Assembly (NCBI RefSeq): GCF_000175195.1
Contig: NZ_ACQL01000055.1
Location: forward strand, 88,036 to 152,035
Source of the DNA: Actinobacillus minor NM305
GTDB taxonomy: Bacteria; Pseudomonadota; Gammaproteobacteria; Enterobacterales; Pasteurellaceae
Length of the DNA: 64,000 nt
Direction of reading: 5' to 3'
This document shows positions 18,374 to 27,874 of the stretch, piece by piece. Under the pieces are notes generated by a model, which had not been told where the DNA came from, did no database searches, and worked only from the letters and a program-made list of their open reading frames with translations. A program made the position numbers and the translations under genes. Each line of letters opens with the position of its first letter. The stretch's first letter is position 1.

Positions 18374-19219
18374 TTATTCACATTCATTCATCGCTTGCCA
18401 CACTTTCAACGCGTCAGCGGTTTCCGCCACATCGTGAACTCGCACGATCTTCGCTCCATTTTGCACCGCGAGCAATGCCCCAGCGATACTGCCTGCGACA
18501 CGTTGATCGACAGGTTTATTGATCACATTGCCGATCATTGACTTACGGGAAAGCCCAGCCAACACAGGATAGCCTGAAGCCACAAAGGCGTTTAGATGTT
18601 TTAGCAGTTGATAATTATGTTGCACCGTTTTACCAAAACCAAAGCCGACATCTAAAATAATATGCTCTTTGGGAATGCCAGCCATTGTGCAAGCAAAAAT
18701 GCGTTGGTTGAGAAAATCTGCGACTTCTTCCACCACATCATCATATTCAGGATTTTGTTGCATATTTTGCGGTGTGCCTTGCATATGCATTAAACAAACA
18801 GGCAAGCCTAATTCTACGGCAGTTTCTAGGGCATTCGGCTCTTGTAACGCACGAATATCATTGAGAATATCCGCCCCAACTAAGGCTGATTGACGAAACA
18901 CTTCCGCCTTTGAGCTATCCACCGAAATCAAACAATCAAACCGTTTGCGAACCGCTTCAACTAACGGCACAACCCGTTCCAACTCTTGCTCAAGAGTAAC
19001 GATTTCCGCATTCGAACGGGTGGACTCACCACCAATATCAATAATATCCGCCCCATCATTGAGCATTTTTTCCACTTGAAACAAGGCTTTATCAAGGGTA
19101 AAAAATTTGCCCGAATCGGAGAATGAATCAGGGGTAAAATTCAAAATCCCCATAATTTTGGGGGAAGTGAGATCTAATAAGCGGTCAGATCCTTGGAAAT
19201 TTTTGTAATTTATTTGCAT
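18374..19219 (-). CDS. folP: Dihydropteroate synthase FolP
   Basis: 281 residues. Condenses 6-hydroxymethyl-dihydropterin diphosphate with p-aminobenzoate in folate synthesis; target of sulfonamides. Motifs: IMGILNFTPDSFSDSGKF, DIGGESTRSNAE, ISVDSSKAEVFRQSA, ILNDIRALQ, ILDVGFGFGKT and GLSRKSMIG, with KIVRVHDVAET at the end. It is flanked on both sides by orphan membrane-protein genes rather than by glmM, its usual partner in E. coli. I see none of the classic two-residue insertions near SRKS that mark sulfonamide-resistant alleles. Confidence 0.95.
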   Translation of the reverse strand: MQINYKNFQGSDRLLDLTSPKIMGILNFTPDSFSDSGKFFTLDKALFQVEKMLNDGADIIDIGGESTRSNAEIVTLEQELERVVPLVEAVRKRFDCLISVDSSKAEVFRQSALVGADILNDIRALQEPNALETAVELGLPVCLMHMQGTPQNMQQNPEYDDVVEEVADFLNQRIFACTMAGIPKEHIILDVGFGFGKTVQHNYQLLKHLNAFVASGYPVLAGLSRKSMIGNVINKPVDQRVAGSIAGALLAVQNGAKIVRVHDVAETADALKVWQAMNECE

Positions 19220-19246
19220 TATTTATCTCTTAATAAAATTGACGTA

Positions 19247-19822
19247 TTACTTTGTAATTACGCTAATACTTTTATAATGAATATAATTACCTAGAAGAGA
19301 TTGTCTTTTAGTAATAGAAACTTTTGATGAAACATTTACTCTTTCATATAATGCTCTATTTTCTATAGTTTCTTTTCCAAATTCATTAGAGTTTACACTC
19401 ACATAATAATATGTCTTTGCATGTTTTCCTGATGAATGATAAATTTCTTTATCGTAAACATCTGCAGTATAAAAGACATTTTTCCCAAATCTATAAGTAT
19501 ACTCATAAGATATTATTGGCATAACTAAAATAGCAAATGCAGCAGGAGCAGCAAGAGAGCCTAGAATATTACTAAATAAAGAATACTCCTCTAAGTTTTT
19601 CTCATGCTCTTCTTGCTTTTTCTTGGAAAAATATCTTTTTTTCTCTAGCTCTTTATGAGATCTATATCCTTTAATAACATCTTTTATAAGGATAGGTAAA
19701 ATAAGGACATAAGAAATAGCGAAATAAATTATTTTATAATTTGTTTCTATTTCATAACGATGATCTACAAATGAAAAATAAATCAAAAATGAAATAGCTA
19801 TTATAGGAATAGCCTTTTTCAT
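19247..19822 (-). CDS. Hypothetical membrane protein
   Basis: 191 residues. Two N-terminal membrane segments (AIPIIAISFLIYFSFV and IIYFAISYVLILPILI), a charged loop rich in Lys/Glu (KELEKKRYFSKKKQEEHEKNLEEY), a third span (LAAPAAFAILVMPIISYEY), and a C-terminal Tyr/Ser-rich domain (about 115-191) that would face the periplasm. No family recognised. AT-rich, and sandwiched between folP and rluC with short gaps, so it may be expressed with them. Confidence 0.5.
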   Translation of the reverse strand: MKKAIPIIAISFLIYFSFVDHRYEIETNYKIIYFAISYVLILPILIKDVIKGYRSHKELEKKRYFSKKKQEEHEKNLEEYSLFSNILGSLAAPAAFAILVMPIISYEYTYRFGKNVFYTADVYDKEIYHSSGKHAKTYYYVSVNSNEFGKETIENRALYERVNVSSKVSITKRQSLLGNYIHYKSISVITK

Positions 19823-19845
19823 TATTTTTCTCCAGCTCTATTCTA

Positions 19846-20808
19846 TTACTTCTCCGCTCTCAGCTTCGCCAACACGGCCTTTAGTTGTTTATCCAACGGT
19901 GCTGTCACAACCATTTCTTCGCCCGTTTTCGGGTGAACAAAGCGAATGGAATGAGCGTGTAAAAATAGGCGGTTTAAACCCGCTTGTTGCATTTTTTGGT
20001 CAAATTCACGGTCGCCGTATTTGTCATCAAGGGCAATCGGGTGTCCTGCGTATTGAGTATGTACACGGATTTGGTGCGTTCTACCTGTCACAGGCGAAGC
20101 CTTGACTAAAGTCGCTGTCGGATAACGTTCTTCAATCACAAATCGAGTTTCGGACGGTTTGCCTTCTTCGCTCACTCGTACAATGCGTTCGCCACTGGCT
20201 AATTCGTTTTTCAATAGCGGTGCTTTAATCACTTTAACGTGCGATTGCCACTGCCCACGTACGAGTGCAAGATAATCTTTCTGTACAACTTTCTCACGCA
20301 ATTGTTCGTGCAAATTACGCAATACGGAACGTTTTTTCGCCACTAATAATAGCCCCGAGGTATCTCGGTCGATACGGTGTACCAACTCTAAAAAACGGGC
20401 TTGTGGGCGTAACGCTCGTAAGGCTTCAATCACACCGAAACTCAAACCGCTACCACCGTGAACAGCAATGCCGGACGGTTTGTTAATCACTAACATCACA
20501 TCATCTTCATAAAGAATTTGATGTTCAAGTTCGGCGACTTTGTTGAGTTTAGTCGAAATCGGGGCTTCATTTTTTTCTGCCACACGCACAGGCGGAACTC
20601 GTACAATATCGTCTGCTTGCAACTTATATTCGGGTTTAATCCGCCCTTTGTTCACTCGCACTTCGCCTTTACGCACAATGCGGTAAATCAGGCTTTTTGG
20701 CACGCCTTTGAGCTTGGTGAGTAAGAAGTTATCCAAACGTTGTCCGGCTTCATCATCGCTGATGGTAAAAAATTGCACGCCGGCACTAATTACTTTTTCT
20801 GTTGTCAT
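19846..20808 (-). CDS. rluC: 23S rRNA pseudouridine(955/2504/2580) synthase RluC
   Basis: 320 residues. An S4 RNA-binding domain (about 21-80: GQRLDNFLLTKLKGVPKSLIYRIVRKGEVRVN) precedes the RluA-type synthase domain. The catalytic Asp is D147 in ELVHRIDRDTSGLLLVAKK; GRTHQIRVHTQYAGHPI and LHAHSI are the other family motifs. E. coli RluC is 319 residues and modifies U955, U2504 and U2580 of 23S rRNA. It is divergent from mscS; the 96-bp gap holds both promoters. Confidence 0.93.
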   Translation of the reverse strand: MTTEKVISAGVQFFTISDDEAGQRLDNFLLTKLKGVPKSLIYRIVRKGEVRVNKGRIKPEYKLQADDIVRVPPVRVAEKNEAPISTKLNKVAELEHQILYEDDVMLVINKPSGIAVHGGSGLSFGVIEALRALRPQARFLELVHRIDRDTSGLLLVAKKRSVLRNLHEQLREKVVQKDYLALVRGQWQSHVKVIKAPLLKNELASGERIVRVSEEGKPSETRFVIEERYPTATLVKASPVTGRTHQIRVHTQYAGHPIALDDKYGDREFDQKMQQAGLNRLFLHAHSIRFVHPKTGEEMVVTAPLDKQLKAVLAKLRAEK

Positions 20809-20904
20809 TACATTACCAACATTATTTAAGGTAAAATCTTGCTTTAAATTTTAACACAAACGCCCCTGTTTCGGGGTAATTATTCATTTAAATGAGGAAA
20901 TCAA

Positions 20905-21834
20905 ATGTCAGGACAAACGGCAGAAAAAGCAGCAGAAGCTGCGCAACACGTTGATGTTGTTGCGGAAACAGAAAAAGTTATCGATAAAGTAAGTTCAATG
21001 AACTTCGATACGATGCTCAATGATTGGATTATCCCCTATGGTACAAAAGTCTTACTTGCCATTGCCATTTTTGTTATTGGGAAATGGTTAGCGAAACTTA
21101 TCAGTAAATTACTTGGTAAAGCGGCACTAGCTTCAACTAAAGATGAAATGCTACAAGGCTTCGTTCGCTCAATTAGCTACTTCTTATTACTTCTCATTGT
21201 TGTGATTGCTTCATTATCTCAATTAGGGATCAATACAAGCTCCCTTGTTGCGCTTATCGGTGCAGCCGGTTTAGCTATCGGTTTATCATTACAAAACTCG
21301 TTGCAAAACTTTGCAGCTGGCGTCATGTTATTGATCTTTAAACCTTTCAAGAAAGGAGATTTGATCGAAACAGGAGGCATGAGTGGTACTGTTGAAGAAA
21401 TGGGTTTATTAGTGCTAGAACTTCGTACTGGCGATAATAAAACGGTACTTATTCCAAATGGTAAAGTGTTCTCTGATAGTATCGTGAACTATTCTGACAA
21501 TGAAACACGCCGTATCGACTTTATTTTTGATATTTCTTACGATGCTGATATTGCTAAAGCAAAAGCAATTGTTGCGAATATCCTAGCAAATGATTCTCGT
21601 GTATTAAAAGACCCTGCACCAGTTATTGCTGTTAGTGCTTTAGCGGCAAATAGTGTTCAGCTTGTTGTACGCCCTTGGGTAAATACATCTGATTATTGGG
21701 CAACTTATTGGGGCATTATGGAAAAGGTGAAATTAACCTTTGATGAAGCGGGCATTGCTATTCCATATAATCAAATGGATATTCATATCACAAGCGAAGA
21801 AACTATCGCTCTTGAAAAGAAAAAATATAACTAA
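20905..21834 (+). CDS. mscS: Small-conductance mechanosensitive channel MscS
   Basis: 309 residues with three N-terminal spans and the pore-lining TM3 region ALIGAAGLAIGLSLQNSLQNFAAGVMLL (about 124-151), then FKPFKKGDLIE and the beta/alpha-beta cytoplasmic cage. The Gly/Ala packing pattern in TM3 is the MscS signature. It opens under hypo-osmotic tension in the inner membrane to release solutes. The first 35 residues (Ala/Glu/Val-rich) make it slightly longer than E. coli MscS (286). RBS GAGGAAA is well placed. It is monocistronic, ending at a paired-uptake-signal terminator. Confidence 0.92.
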   Translation: MSGQTAEKAAEAAQHVDVVAETEKVIDKVSSMNFDTMLNDWIIPYGTKVLLAIAIFVIGKWLAKLISKLLGKAALASTKDEMLQGFVRSISYFLLLLIVVIASLSQLGINTSSLVALIGAAGLAIGLSLQNSLQNFAAGVMLLIFKPFKKGDLIETGGMSGTVEEMGLLVLELRTGDNKTVLIPNGKVFSDSIVNYSDNETRRIDFIFDISYDADIAKAKAIVANILANDSRVLKDPAPVIAVSALAANSVQLVVRPWVNTSDYWATYWGIMEKVKLTFDEAGIAIPYNQMDIHITSEETIALEKKKYN

Positions 21835-21846
21835 TCTTAAATAAAC

Positions 21847-21900
21847 AAGCGGTTGAATTTAACAAACATTTTGCAAAAAATCCGTTAAATTCAACCGCTT
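21847..21900. terminator. Bidirectional terminator made of paired uptake signals
   Basis: AAGCGGTTGAATTTAAC (21847-21863) and its exact complement at 21884-21900 form a 17-bp stem with a 20-base loop. It sits between the convergent ends of mscS and napC, with T-rich sequence on the plus-strand side (AACTTTTCTT). Confidence 0.8.
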
Positions 21901-21918
21901 AACTTTTCTTACCAAATC

Positions 21919-22530
21919 TTATTTTGAAGAAGATTCTTTTTTCTCAATCATATCCTCAGGAATAAATGATTTCTGAACTTTTTCCATATGTGGGAGATTG
22001 TGAGCAATCCCTTTGTGGCAGTCAATACAGGTTTTGTTTTGCTCTTGAGCCATTGCGTGCATTTGTTGTGCCACGGTTTTTTGTTGGGTAAAGTCCATAT
22101 CATCGAAGTTATGGCAGTTACGACATTCTTGTGAATTATTGGCTTTCATACGAGCCCATTCACGTTCCGCCATTTCTAAACGATGTGCTTCAAACTTCTC
22201 TTTGGTATCCACTTTGCCGGTAAAATGTGCATAAACTTCCGTTGAAGCCTGAATTTTACGTTTCCATTTTGGTAAAAATTCGTGTGGAACGTGGCAATCG
22301 GAACAGATTGCTTTTACGCCTGAACGGTTGCTAAAGTGAACAGAGGCTTGATATTCAGGCACGACATCGTTCATATGACAGTCAGAACAAAATTGTTCTG
22401 TATTGGTATATTCCAACCCTTTATTAAAGCCACCCCAGGCTAAAATACCACCGATTGCTGAAATTAAAATGATTGTTCCAGCCGCCATTTTGCTTGGTGT
22501 ACGAAACCAATTCCAAAATTTTTTAAACAT
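21919..22530 (-). CDS. napC: Tetraheme cytochrome c-type protein NapC
   Basis: 203 residues with one N-terminal membrane anchor (AAGTIILISAIGGILAWGGF) and four CXXCH heme sites at residues 48-52, 76-80, 136-140 and 168-172. NapC/NirT proteins take electrons from menaquinol and pass them to NapB/NapA in the periplasm. Last gene of the napFDAGHBC operon, 11 bp after napB. The presence of menF elsewhere in the window fits a menaquinol donor. Confidence 0.95.
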   Translation of the reverse strand: MFKKFWNWFRTPSKMAAGTIILISAIGGILAWGGFNKGLEYTNTEQFCSDCHMNDVVPEYQASVHFSNRSGVKAICSDCHVPHEFLPKWKRKIQASTEVYAHFTGKVDTKEKFEAHRLEMAEREWARMKANNSQECRNCHNFDDMDFTQQKTVAQQMHAMAQEQNKTCIDCHKGIAHNLPHMEKVQKSFIPEDMIEKKESSSK

Positions 22531-22541
22531 TGTTTTGCTCC

Positions 22542-22967
22542 TTATTTACCTTGCGTTTGGCGAATTGTGTCAAATTTATTTTGAATAATCGGGTTTACAT
22601 CTGTTTGTTGCACGTGGCATTGTAAACAGAAGTAACGGCGCGGCGAAGCACCTTCTGTGCGTTTGCCATCACGATCCATAAAATGGCTTTCAGGAATACG
22701 TGTTGCCCCCGTTGTTTGAGCTACTTCTGGCGAATGGCAACCTAAACATTGGTTGGTATTTTTGGTCACTTGCAAACCACGGATACTATGCGGCACAAGC
22801 GGTGGTTGATGAGGGAAGGTAATCGGTATATTCCCTGCATCTTTATAAGGGTTAGTAAATGCCGGCGCAACACTTTCTGCCGTACTGTTTATATCCGTTG
22901 TAACTTGCGTATTTGCCACAGCAACACCTGCAAGTGCGGTCAAAATTAAGGTTAAAATTTTTCTCAT
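22542..22967 (-). CDS. napB: Diheme cytochrome c NapB, electron-transfer subunit
   Basis: 141 residues with a cleavable signal peptide (MRKILTLILTALAGVAVANT) and two CXXCH motifs at 74-78 and 114-118. NapB is the small periplasmic subunit that hands electrons to the molybdenum subunit NapA. HSIRGLQVTKNTNQCLGCH and the YFCLQCHVQQTDVNPII tail are typical. It is separated from napH by an intergenic palindromic element. Confidence 0.95.
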   Translation of the reverse strand: MRKILTLILTALAGVAVANTQVTTDINSTAESVAPAFTNPYKDAGNIPITFPHQPPLVPHSIRGLQVTKNTNQCLGCHSPEVAQTTGATRIPESHFMDRDGKRTEGASPRRYFCLQCHVQQTDVNPIIQNKFDTIRQTQGK

Positions 22968-22994
22968 TGGAATTCACTCCGTTTTGATTATTTT

Positions 22995-23064
22995 TGTAGG
23001 GGCAAATCACATTTGCCCATTCACATAAATTATTTTTGGGGGGCTAATGTGATTAGCCCCTACA
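22995..23064. repeat. Two-hairpin palindromic element between napH and napB
   Basis: Begins TGTAGGGGC and ends GCCCCTACA. Inside are two hairpins: GGGCAAAT…ATTTGCCC and GGGGCTAAT…ATTAGCCCC. The same architecture recurs between napG and napA (24900-24959). It may adjust relative expression within the operon; REP-like elements often do. Confidence 0.75.
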
Positions 23065-23078
23065 TTAAACATTCACGT

Positions 23079-23972
23079 TCAAATATTTTTCACATCAATC
23101 CCTTTCTCAAATCGGCTCCCAAAGGCAAAAACATTTTCAGGGCAGACGTCAATACAACGTCCGCAACTAATGCAATCTTGGGATAACACGATTTGGCTAT
23201 CTTCGGGTTTGCCGTGCAATGGTAAGCGTAGCACTTGTGGTTCAGGACATACATTGTAGCAATCCATACAACGGTCGCAGCGATTGCGATCAACCACATT
23301 CACTTTAATCAGTGCTTTACGACCAATTAAGGCATAAGTTGCGCCGATTGGGCAAAGGTGTCCACACCAGCCGTGTTCGACCACTAAAAGATCAAAGAAG
23401 AACACGATTGCCGCCAACCATAGGGTTGCACCTAAACCGAATACAAAGACCCGACCGAGTGCTGCAACAGGATTGATCCATTCCCACAAAAGCGTGCCAG
23501 AAATGGCACTTCCCACCAAAATCATCGCAAGAATGGCATAACGTAGCCCTCTTGGTAATTTTGCACTCTGGCGAATACCCAATTTTCGGCGTAACCACGC
23601 TGCCGCATCAGTTACCATATTCATTGGACAAACCCAACTACAAAAGGCTTTGGTCGCCACCAGCGCATAAAAAGCAATGATAATTAACGCCCCTAAGATC
23701 GTGCTCCATTCCGGTAAATAGCCTGTCGCAAGGCTTTCCGCAGTAATGAGCGGATCCGTTAAAGGAATAACATCAAATAATAAACTTGCGCTGTAATTCC
23801 CTTTTAAGATCCAGACATTCCAAAATGGCCCACTTAAAAACATCGCAATAATCGCTAGTTGGCTTAAACGGCGTAAAATAAGAAAGCGATAAGCTCTCCA
23901 CCAGCCTAATTTCTGACGCGCTTCTAAGCCTGCATCTTGTGGGCGATTAGGCGTAGTTTTGACTTCAACCAT
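23079..23972 (-). CDS. napH: Quinol dehydrogenase membrane component NapH
   Basis: 297 residues with about four membrane spans, two CX3CP motifs (CSWVCP and CGHLCP) and two C-terminal 4Fe-4S ferredoxin clusters (CDRCMDCYNVCPEP and CISCGRCIDVCPENV). With NapG it forms an alternative quinol-oxidising route feeding the periplasmic nitrate reductase. Its start abuts the napG stop exactly, so translation is coupled. Confidence 0.94.
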   Translation of the reverse strand: MVEVKTTPNRPQDAGLEARQKLGWWRAYRFLILRRLSQLAIIAMFLSGPFWNVWILKGNYSASLLFDVIPLTDPLITAESLATGYLPEWSTILGALIIIAFYALVATKAFCSWVCPMNMVTDAAAWLRRKLGIRQSAKLPRGLRYAILAMILVGSAISGTLLWEWINPVAALGRVFVFGLGATLWLAAIVFFFDLLVVEHGWCGHLCPIGATYALIGRKALIKVNVVDRNRCDRCMDCYNVCPEPQVLRLPLHGKPEDSQIVLSQDCISCGRCIDVCPENVFAFGSRFEKGIDVKNI

Positions 23973-24884
23973 TTACTTCACCCCTTTGATATTCAAGTCT
24001 AAGTTAGGGAAATGCTCGGCATCAGGTACCGTTGTTGATTTCGGCACATAATCTTGCGTTGCTCGGCTCGGTGTTGCCACTTTAAGGTTTGGCTGAACTT
24101 GCATTGGCTGATAAACCGGTTCATATTTGCCTTCCGGCATTTGAGCCTCAAAGGCAGGACGTAAACCATCCGGATGTTGATCTTCCAACAACGCTTTGCC
24201 TGCATTTTGCTTTTCTTGCCAACCCAGTCGGTAATGGCGCCCTAATAAACCTTTGGCTAAATCCATTGGAAGTACCTTAATAGCGGCTTCTTCCAACACA
24301 CAGGCCTGCTCACATTTTCCACAACCTGTACAAGCATCAGAATGTACGGTTGGAATTAATTTGGCGTGAATACCTGTGCGATCATTATGAATGCGCTCAA
24401 GGGTAATCGCCTTATCCACCAAAGGACAAACACGATAACATACATCACAACGCAAGCCTTGCCAGTTCAAACAAGTTTCGTGGTCGAGCAATACCGCCAA
24501 TCCCATTCTTGCGTCATCAATGTTTTTCAATTCCTCACTTAATGCCCCACTTGGACAAGCCTTCATACAAGGAATATCCTCGCACATTTCACAAGGCTTA
24601 TCACGAGCCACAAAATAAGGTGTGCCGGCTTCCATTGGTGAAAGCAAACTTGCCAAATGCAACATATCGTAAGGACAAGCCTGTACGCATTGACCACACC
24701 GTGTACAAGCAGCTAAGAATTCACTTTCCGGCAACGCCCCAGGGGGACGAAGTGCCACACCCTCTTTAGCATTCGCTTGGTGTTGTTGTAATCCTAAGAT
24801 CACACCAACGCCACAGACACCTGCCGCTGTTCTGGTTGCATTTTTGAGAAACTGGCGGCGGTTTGGATCTAATTTCATCGTCAT
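23973..24884 (-). CDS. napG: Ferredoxin-type Fe-S protein NapG
   Basis: 303 residues. A twin-arginine signal ([21 protein letters not shown]) targets the folded protein to the periplasm. Four 4Fe-4S motifs are visible: [43 protein letters not shown] and [16 protein letters not shown]. It works with NapH. ATG at 24884 is used here; a second in-frame ATG six bases later (MKLDPNRR) is equally plausible. Separated from napA by a palindromic element. Confidence 0.94.
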   Translation of the reverse strand: MTMKLDPNRRQFLKNATRTAAGVCGVGVILGLQQHQANAKEGVALRPPGALPESEFLAACTRCGQCVQACPYDMLHLASLLSPMEAGTPYFVARDKPCEMCEDIPCMKACPSGALSEELKNIDDARMGLAVLLDHETCLNWQGLRCDVCYRVCPLVDKAITLERIHNDRTGIHAKLIPTVHSDACTGCGKCEQACVLEEAAIKVLPMDLAKGLLGRHYRLGWQEKQNAGKALLEDQHPDGLRPAFEAQMPEGKYEPVYQPMQVQPNLKVATPSRATQDYVPKSTTVPDAEHFPNLDLNIKGVK

Positions 24885-24899
24885 ATCCTGCGTAATTTT

Positions 24900-24959
24900 T
24901 GTAGGGGCGAAACATTTTTCGCCCTTTCATCATTGGGGCAAATGTGATTTGCCCCTACA
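24900..24959. repeat. Two-hairpin palindromic element between napA and napG
   Basis: Starts TGTAGGGGCGAAA and ends TTTGCCCCTACA, holding hairpins GGGCGAAA…TTTCGCCC and GGGGCAAAT…ATTTGCCCC. It is a clear relative of the element at 22995-23064. An uptake signal (ACAAGCGGT) directly abuts its right end. Confidence 0.75.
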
Positions 24960-25006
24960 AGCGGTTAAATTTTCAAAAATTTTGCCAATTTTGACCGCAC
25001 TTGCTA

Positions 25007-27514
25007 TTACGCCTTCACTACTTTAACCGCACATTTTTTGTAATCGGTTTCGCCTGAAATTGGATCAGTTGCATCTAATGTTAATTTATTCGCTAACTGC
25101 CCTGCATCAAAGAACGTTGTAAAGACTAAACCTTCCGGACATTTATTACGACCACGTGTATCTAAGTGCGTAATCATTTCGCCACGACGGGTAATTAATT
25201 TCACTTTATCACCGTGACGTAAACCGCGTTTTTTCGCATCCGCTGGGTGCATCCAGCAAAGGTTATTCGGGAATGCTTTATGTAATTCAGGCACACGGCG
25301 AGTCATTGTGCCTGTATGCCAATGCTCTAATACACGACCAGTGCTTAACCATAAATCATATTCTTCATCCGGGCTTTCTGCCGGACCTTCATAAGGCACA
25401 CCTAAGATAATCGCTTTTTTATCCGGATAACCGTAGAATGCGACACCTTCCCCTGCTTTCACATAAGGATCATAGCCTTCACGATAGCGCCAAAGTGTCT
25501 CTTTGAATTCGCCTGTTTTTTCATCTTTTACCACAGGCCAACGTAAACCACGCACTTGATGATAAGTATCAAATGACGCTAAATCGTGTCCGTGTCCTCG
25601 ACCAAATTGTGCGTATTCTTCAAACAAGCCTTTTTGTAAGTAATAACCGAAGTGATCCGCTTCATCGTTTAAATAACCCGGTACATTTTTCGGTGTGTCA
25701 AATTTATTGACTTCGCCATTCTCGTACAGTACTTGGTAAAGGGTTTTTCCACGATATTCAGGCATTTGTGCTAACAACTCTTCGCTCCACACATCTTCTG
25801 TTTTGAAGTATTTAGAGAATTCAACAATTTGCCATAAATCTGAACGAGACTCGCCCGGCCCTTTCACTTGCTGACGCCAGAATTGAGTACGGCGTTCTGC
25901 ATTACCATAAGCCCCTTCTTTTTCTACCCACATACAAGTTGGTAAAATTAAGTCTGCCGCGACCGCACTTACAGACGGATAAGGATCAGACACCACAATA
26001 AAGTTGTCAGGATTACGCCAGCCCGGGAAAATCTCTTCGTTAATGTTTGGACCACCCTGCATATTGTTGGTACAAAGTTGCCATAAGAAATTCATCTTGC
26101 TGTCTTTTAACATACGGCTTTGCATTACCGCAGGATAACCCGGTTTCGTTGAAATGGTACCTTTCGGTAATTTCCACGCCGTTTCTACGATTTCTACGTG
26201 TTTTGGATTGGTCACCACCATATCCGCCGGTAAACGGTGTACGAAAGTCCCGACTTCACGCGCTGTCCCACAAGCAGACGGCTGACCTGTTAGAGAGAAC
26301 GGACCGCAACCTTCTAACGAAATTTTTCCAGTAAGTAGGTGAACGTTATACATCATATGGTTTACCCACACACCACGAGTATGTTGGTTAAAGCCCATTG
26401 TCCAGAATGACACTAATTTTTGGTTCGGATCCGCATACATTTTCGCTAATGTTTCAAGTTGCTCTTTTGGCACCCCTGAAATTTCGTGGGCTTTTTCTAA
26501 GGTATAAGGCGCAACAATTTTCTTGAATTCTTCAAAATCGCTGTCATACATTTTGCCTGCGGTTTTCACATTTTTCGCGGCTTTTTGTAACGGATGTTCC
26601 GGACGTAAACCATAACCAATATCCGTTTCGCCACGTTTGAATTTAGTATGCTTATTCACAAAATCCCAATTCACTTTATCGTTTTGGATAATGTAGTTGG
26701 CGATATAGTTAAGAATAGCTAAATCTGAGTGCGGTTTAAAAATAATTGGTGTATCCGCCAGTTCAAAAGAACGATGCTCAAAGGTGGACATCACTACCAC
26801 TTTCACTTTGTCATCAGATAAACGGCGGTCAGAAATACGGCTCCATAAAATTGGGTGCATTTCCGCCATATTTGAGCCCCAAAGCACAAAAGCATCGGTT
26901 TTTTCAATGTCGTTATAGCAACCCATCGGTTCATCCATACCAAAGGTACGCATAAAGGCTACCGCCGCTGAAGCCATACAGTGACGAGCGTTCGGATCGA
27001 TAGTATTAGAACGAATGCCTCCTTTCCAAAGTTTCACTTTGGCATAACCTTCAAAAATCGTAGTTTGACCGGAAGAGAACATACCGATGGCATTCGGATC
27101 TTTTTTCTCTTTTAAAATCGTTTTGATTTTATCTGCCATAATCGTAAAGGCTTGATCCCAAGAAACCGGCGTAAAATCCCCTTCTTTATGGAATTTACCA
27201 TCTTTCATACGTAATAATGGCGTTTGAACACGGTCTGCACCGTACATAATTTTGGATAAGAAATAGCCTTTAATACAGTTTAAACCACGGTTAACTTCTG
27301 CATCCGGGTCGCCTTGGGTTGCCACCACACGACCATCTTTTGTTCCCACTAATACGCTACAACCCGTACCACAGAAACGGCACGGTGCTTTATCCCACTT
27401 AATCCCCATATCATCAGCAGCATAGACGTTTTTCACAGGGATCGCCATACCAGCAGCCGCTGCAGCTGCAATCGCTGCATTAGCTTTCATAAAATCTCTA
27501 CGGTTAAGTTCCAT
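25007..27514 (-). CDS. napA: Periplasmic nitrate reductase, molybdenum catalytic subunit NapA
   Basis: 835 residues from the ATG at 27514 (a GTG four codons upstream is less likely because the twin-arginine signal [22 protein letters not shown] begins here). One 4Fe-4S cluster is bound by C45, C48, C52 and C80 (CRFCGTGC…GLNC). The Mo-bis-MGD Cys lies in [18 protein letters not shown]. Length matches E. coli NapA (828). It reduces nitrate to nitrite in the periplasm with electrons from NapB/NapC. Needs NapD for signal-peptide chaperoning, encoded just upstream. Confidence 0.97.
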   Translation of the reverse strand: MELNRRDFMKANAAIAAAAAAGMAIPVKNVYAADDMGIKWDKAPCRFCGTGCSVLVGTKDGRVVATQGDPDAEVNRGLNCIKGYFLSKIMYGADRVQTPLLRMKDGKFHKEGDFTPVSWDQAFTIMADKIKTILKEKKDPNAIGMFSSGQTTIFEGYAKVKLWKGGIRSNTIDPNARHCMASAAVAFMRTFGMDEPMGCYNDIEKTDAFVLWGSNMAEMHPILWSRISDRRLSDDKVKVVVMSTFEHRSFELADTPIIFKPHSDLAILNYIANYIIQNDKVNWDFVNKHTKFKRGETDIGYGLRPEHPLQKAAKNVKTAGKMYDSDFEEFKKIVAPYTLEKAHEISGVPKEQLETLAKMYADPNQKLVSFWTMGFNQHTRGVWVNHMMYNVHLLTGKISLEGCGPFSLTGQPSACGTAREVGTFVHRLPADMVVTNPKHVEIVETAWKLPKGTISTKPGYPAVMQSRMLKDSKMNFLWQLCTNNMQGGPNINEEIFPGWRNPDNFIVVSDPYPSVSAVAADLILPTCMWVEKEGAYGNAERRTQFWRQQVKGPGESRSDLWQIVEFSKYFKTEDVWSEELLAQMPEYRGKTLYQVLYENGEVNKFDTPKNVPGYLNDEADHFGYYLQKGLFEEYAQFGRGHGHDLASFDTYHQVRGLRWPVVKDEKTGEFKETLWRYREGYDPYVKAGEGVAFYGYPDKKAIILGVPYEGPAESPDEEYDLWLSTGRVLEHWHTGTMTRRVPELHKAFPNNLCWMHPADAKKRGLRHGDKVKLITRRGEMITHLDTRGRNKCPEGLVFTTFFDAGQLANKLTLDATDPISGETDYKKCAVKVVKA

Positions 27515-27548
27515 AATGTTTCCCACTTAAGTTAAAAATTGAACCGCT

Positions 27549-27606
27549 TGTAGGGACACACTGCGTGTGTCCGTTTCGATAGCAGTGGAGGATCGAAATC
27601 CCCACA
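27549..27606. repeat. Palindromic element between napD and napA
   Basis: Starts TGTAGGGACACA and contains the hairpin GGACACAC…GTGTGTCC, then TTTCGAT…ATCGAAA and CCCCACA. The outline (TGTAGGG start, two hairpins, CCC-ACA end) matches the other two nap elements, with different stem sequences. Confidence 0.6.
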
Positions 27607-27607
27607 A

Positions 27608-27874
27608 TTATTTTTCATCGATATAATTTGAAATTAATGAAACAACAATGACCCCATCAATTTCTTTTACTTCATCAATTCTATCCGCTAGTGCAAGTTG
27701 TCTATCGCTTTCAATGGTCACGATAATCTTGCCTTCTGCTTCTTTCACACCGTGAATTTCACTGTGCGGAATTTTCAAAATATCCGCTTGAACTTGCTCA
27801 AGTTTGGCTGGTTTAGCTTGCACCACAAGACTACAGACATACCAGTTTTTGTTTAAATCAAAATTACTCATCAT
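27608..27874 (-). CDS. napD: NapA signal-peptide chaperone NapD
   Basis: 88 residues, the normal NapD size. The ferredoxin-like fold shows WYVCSLVVQAKPAKLEQVQADILKIPHSEIHGVKEAEGKIIVTIE. NapD binds the twin-arginine signal of NapA to delay export until cofactors are in place. I chose the ATG overlapping the napF stop (ATGA), giving MMSNFDLN; the longer frame reads through napF codons. Coupled to napF. Confidence 0.9.
   Translation of the reverse strand: MMSNFDLNKNWYVCSLVVQAKPAKLEQVQADILKIPHSEIHGVKEAEGKIIVTIESDRQLALADRIDEVKEIDGVIVVSLISNYIDEK

Noticed and set aside
25007..27514. Assimilatory nitrate reductase or formate dehydrogenase instead of NapA
   Set aside because: The twin-arginine signal, the NapD/F/G/H/B/C neighbours and the Mo-Cys context ([13 protein letters not shown]) fit NapA; no in-frame TGA selenocysteine is present.
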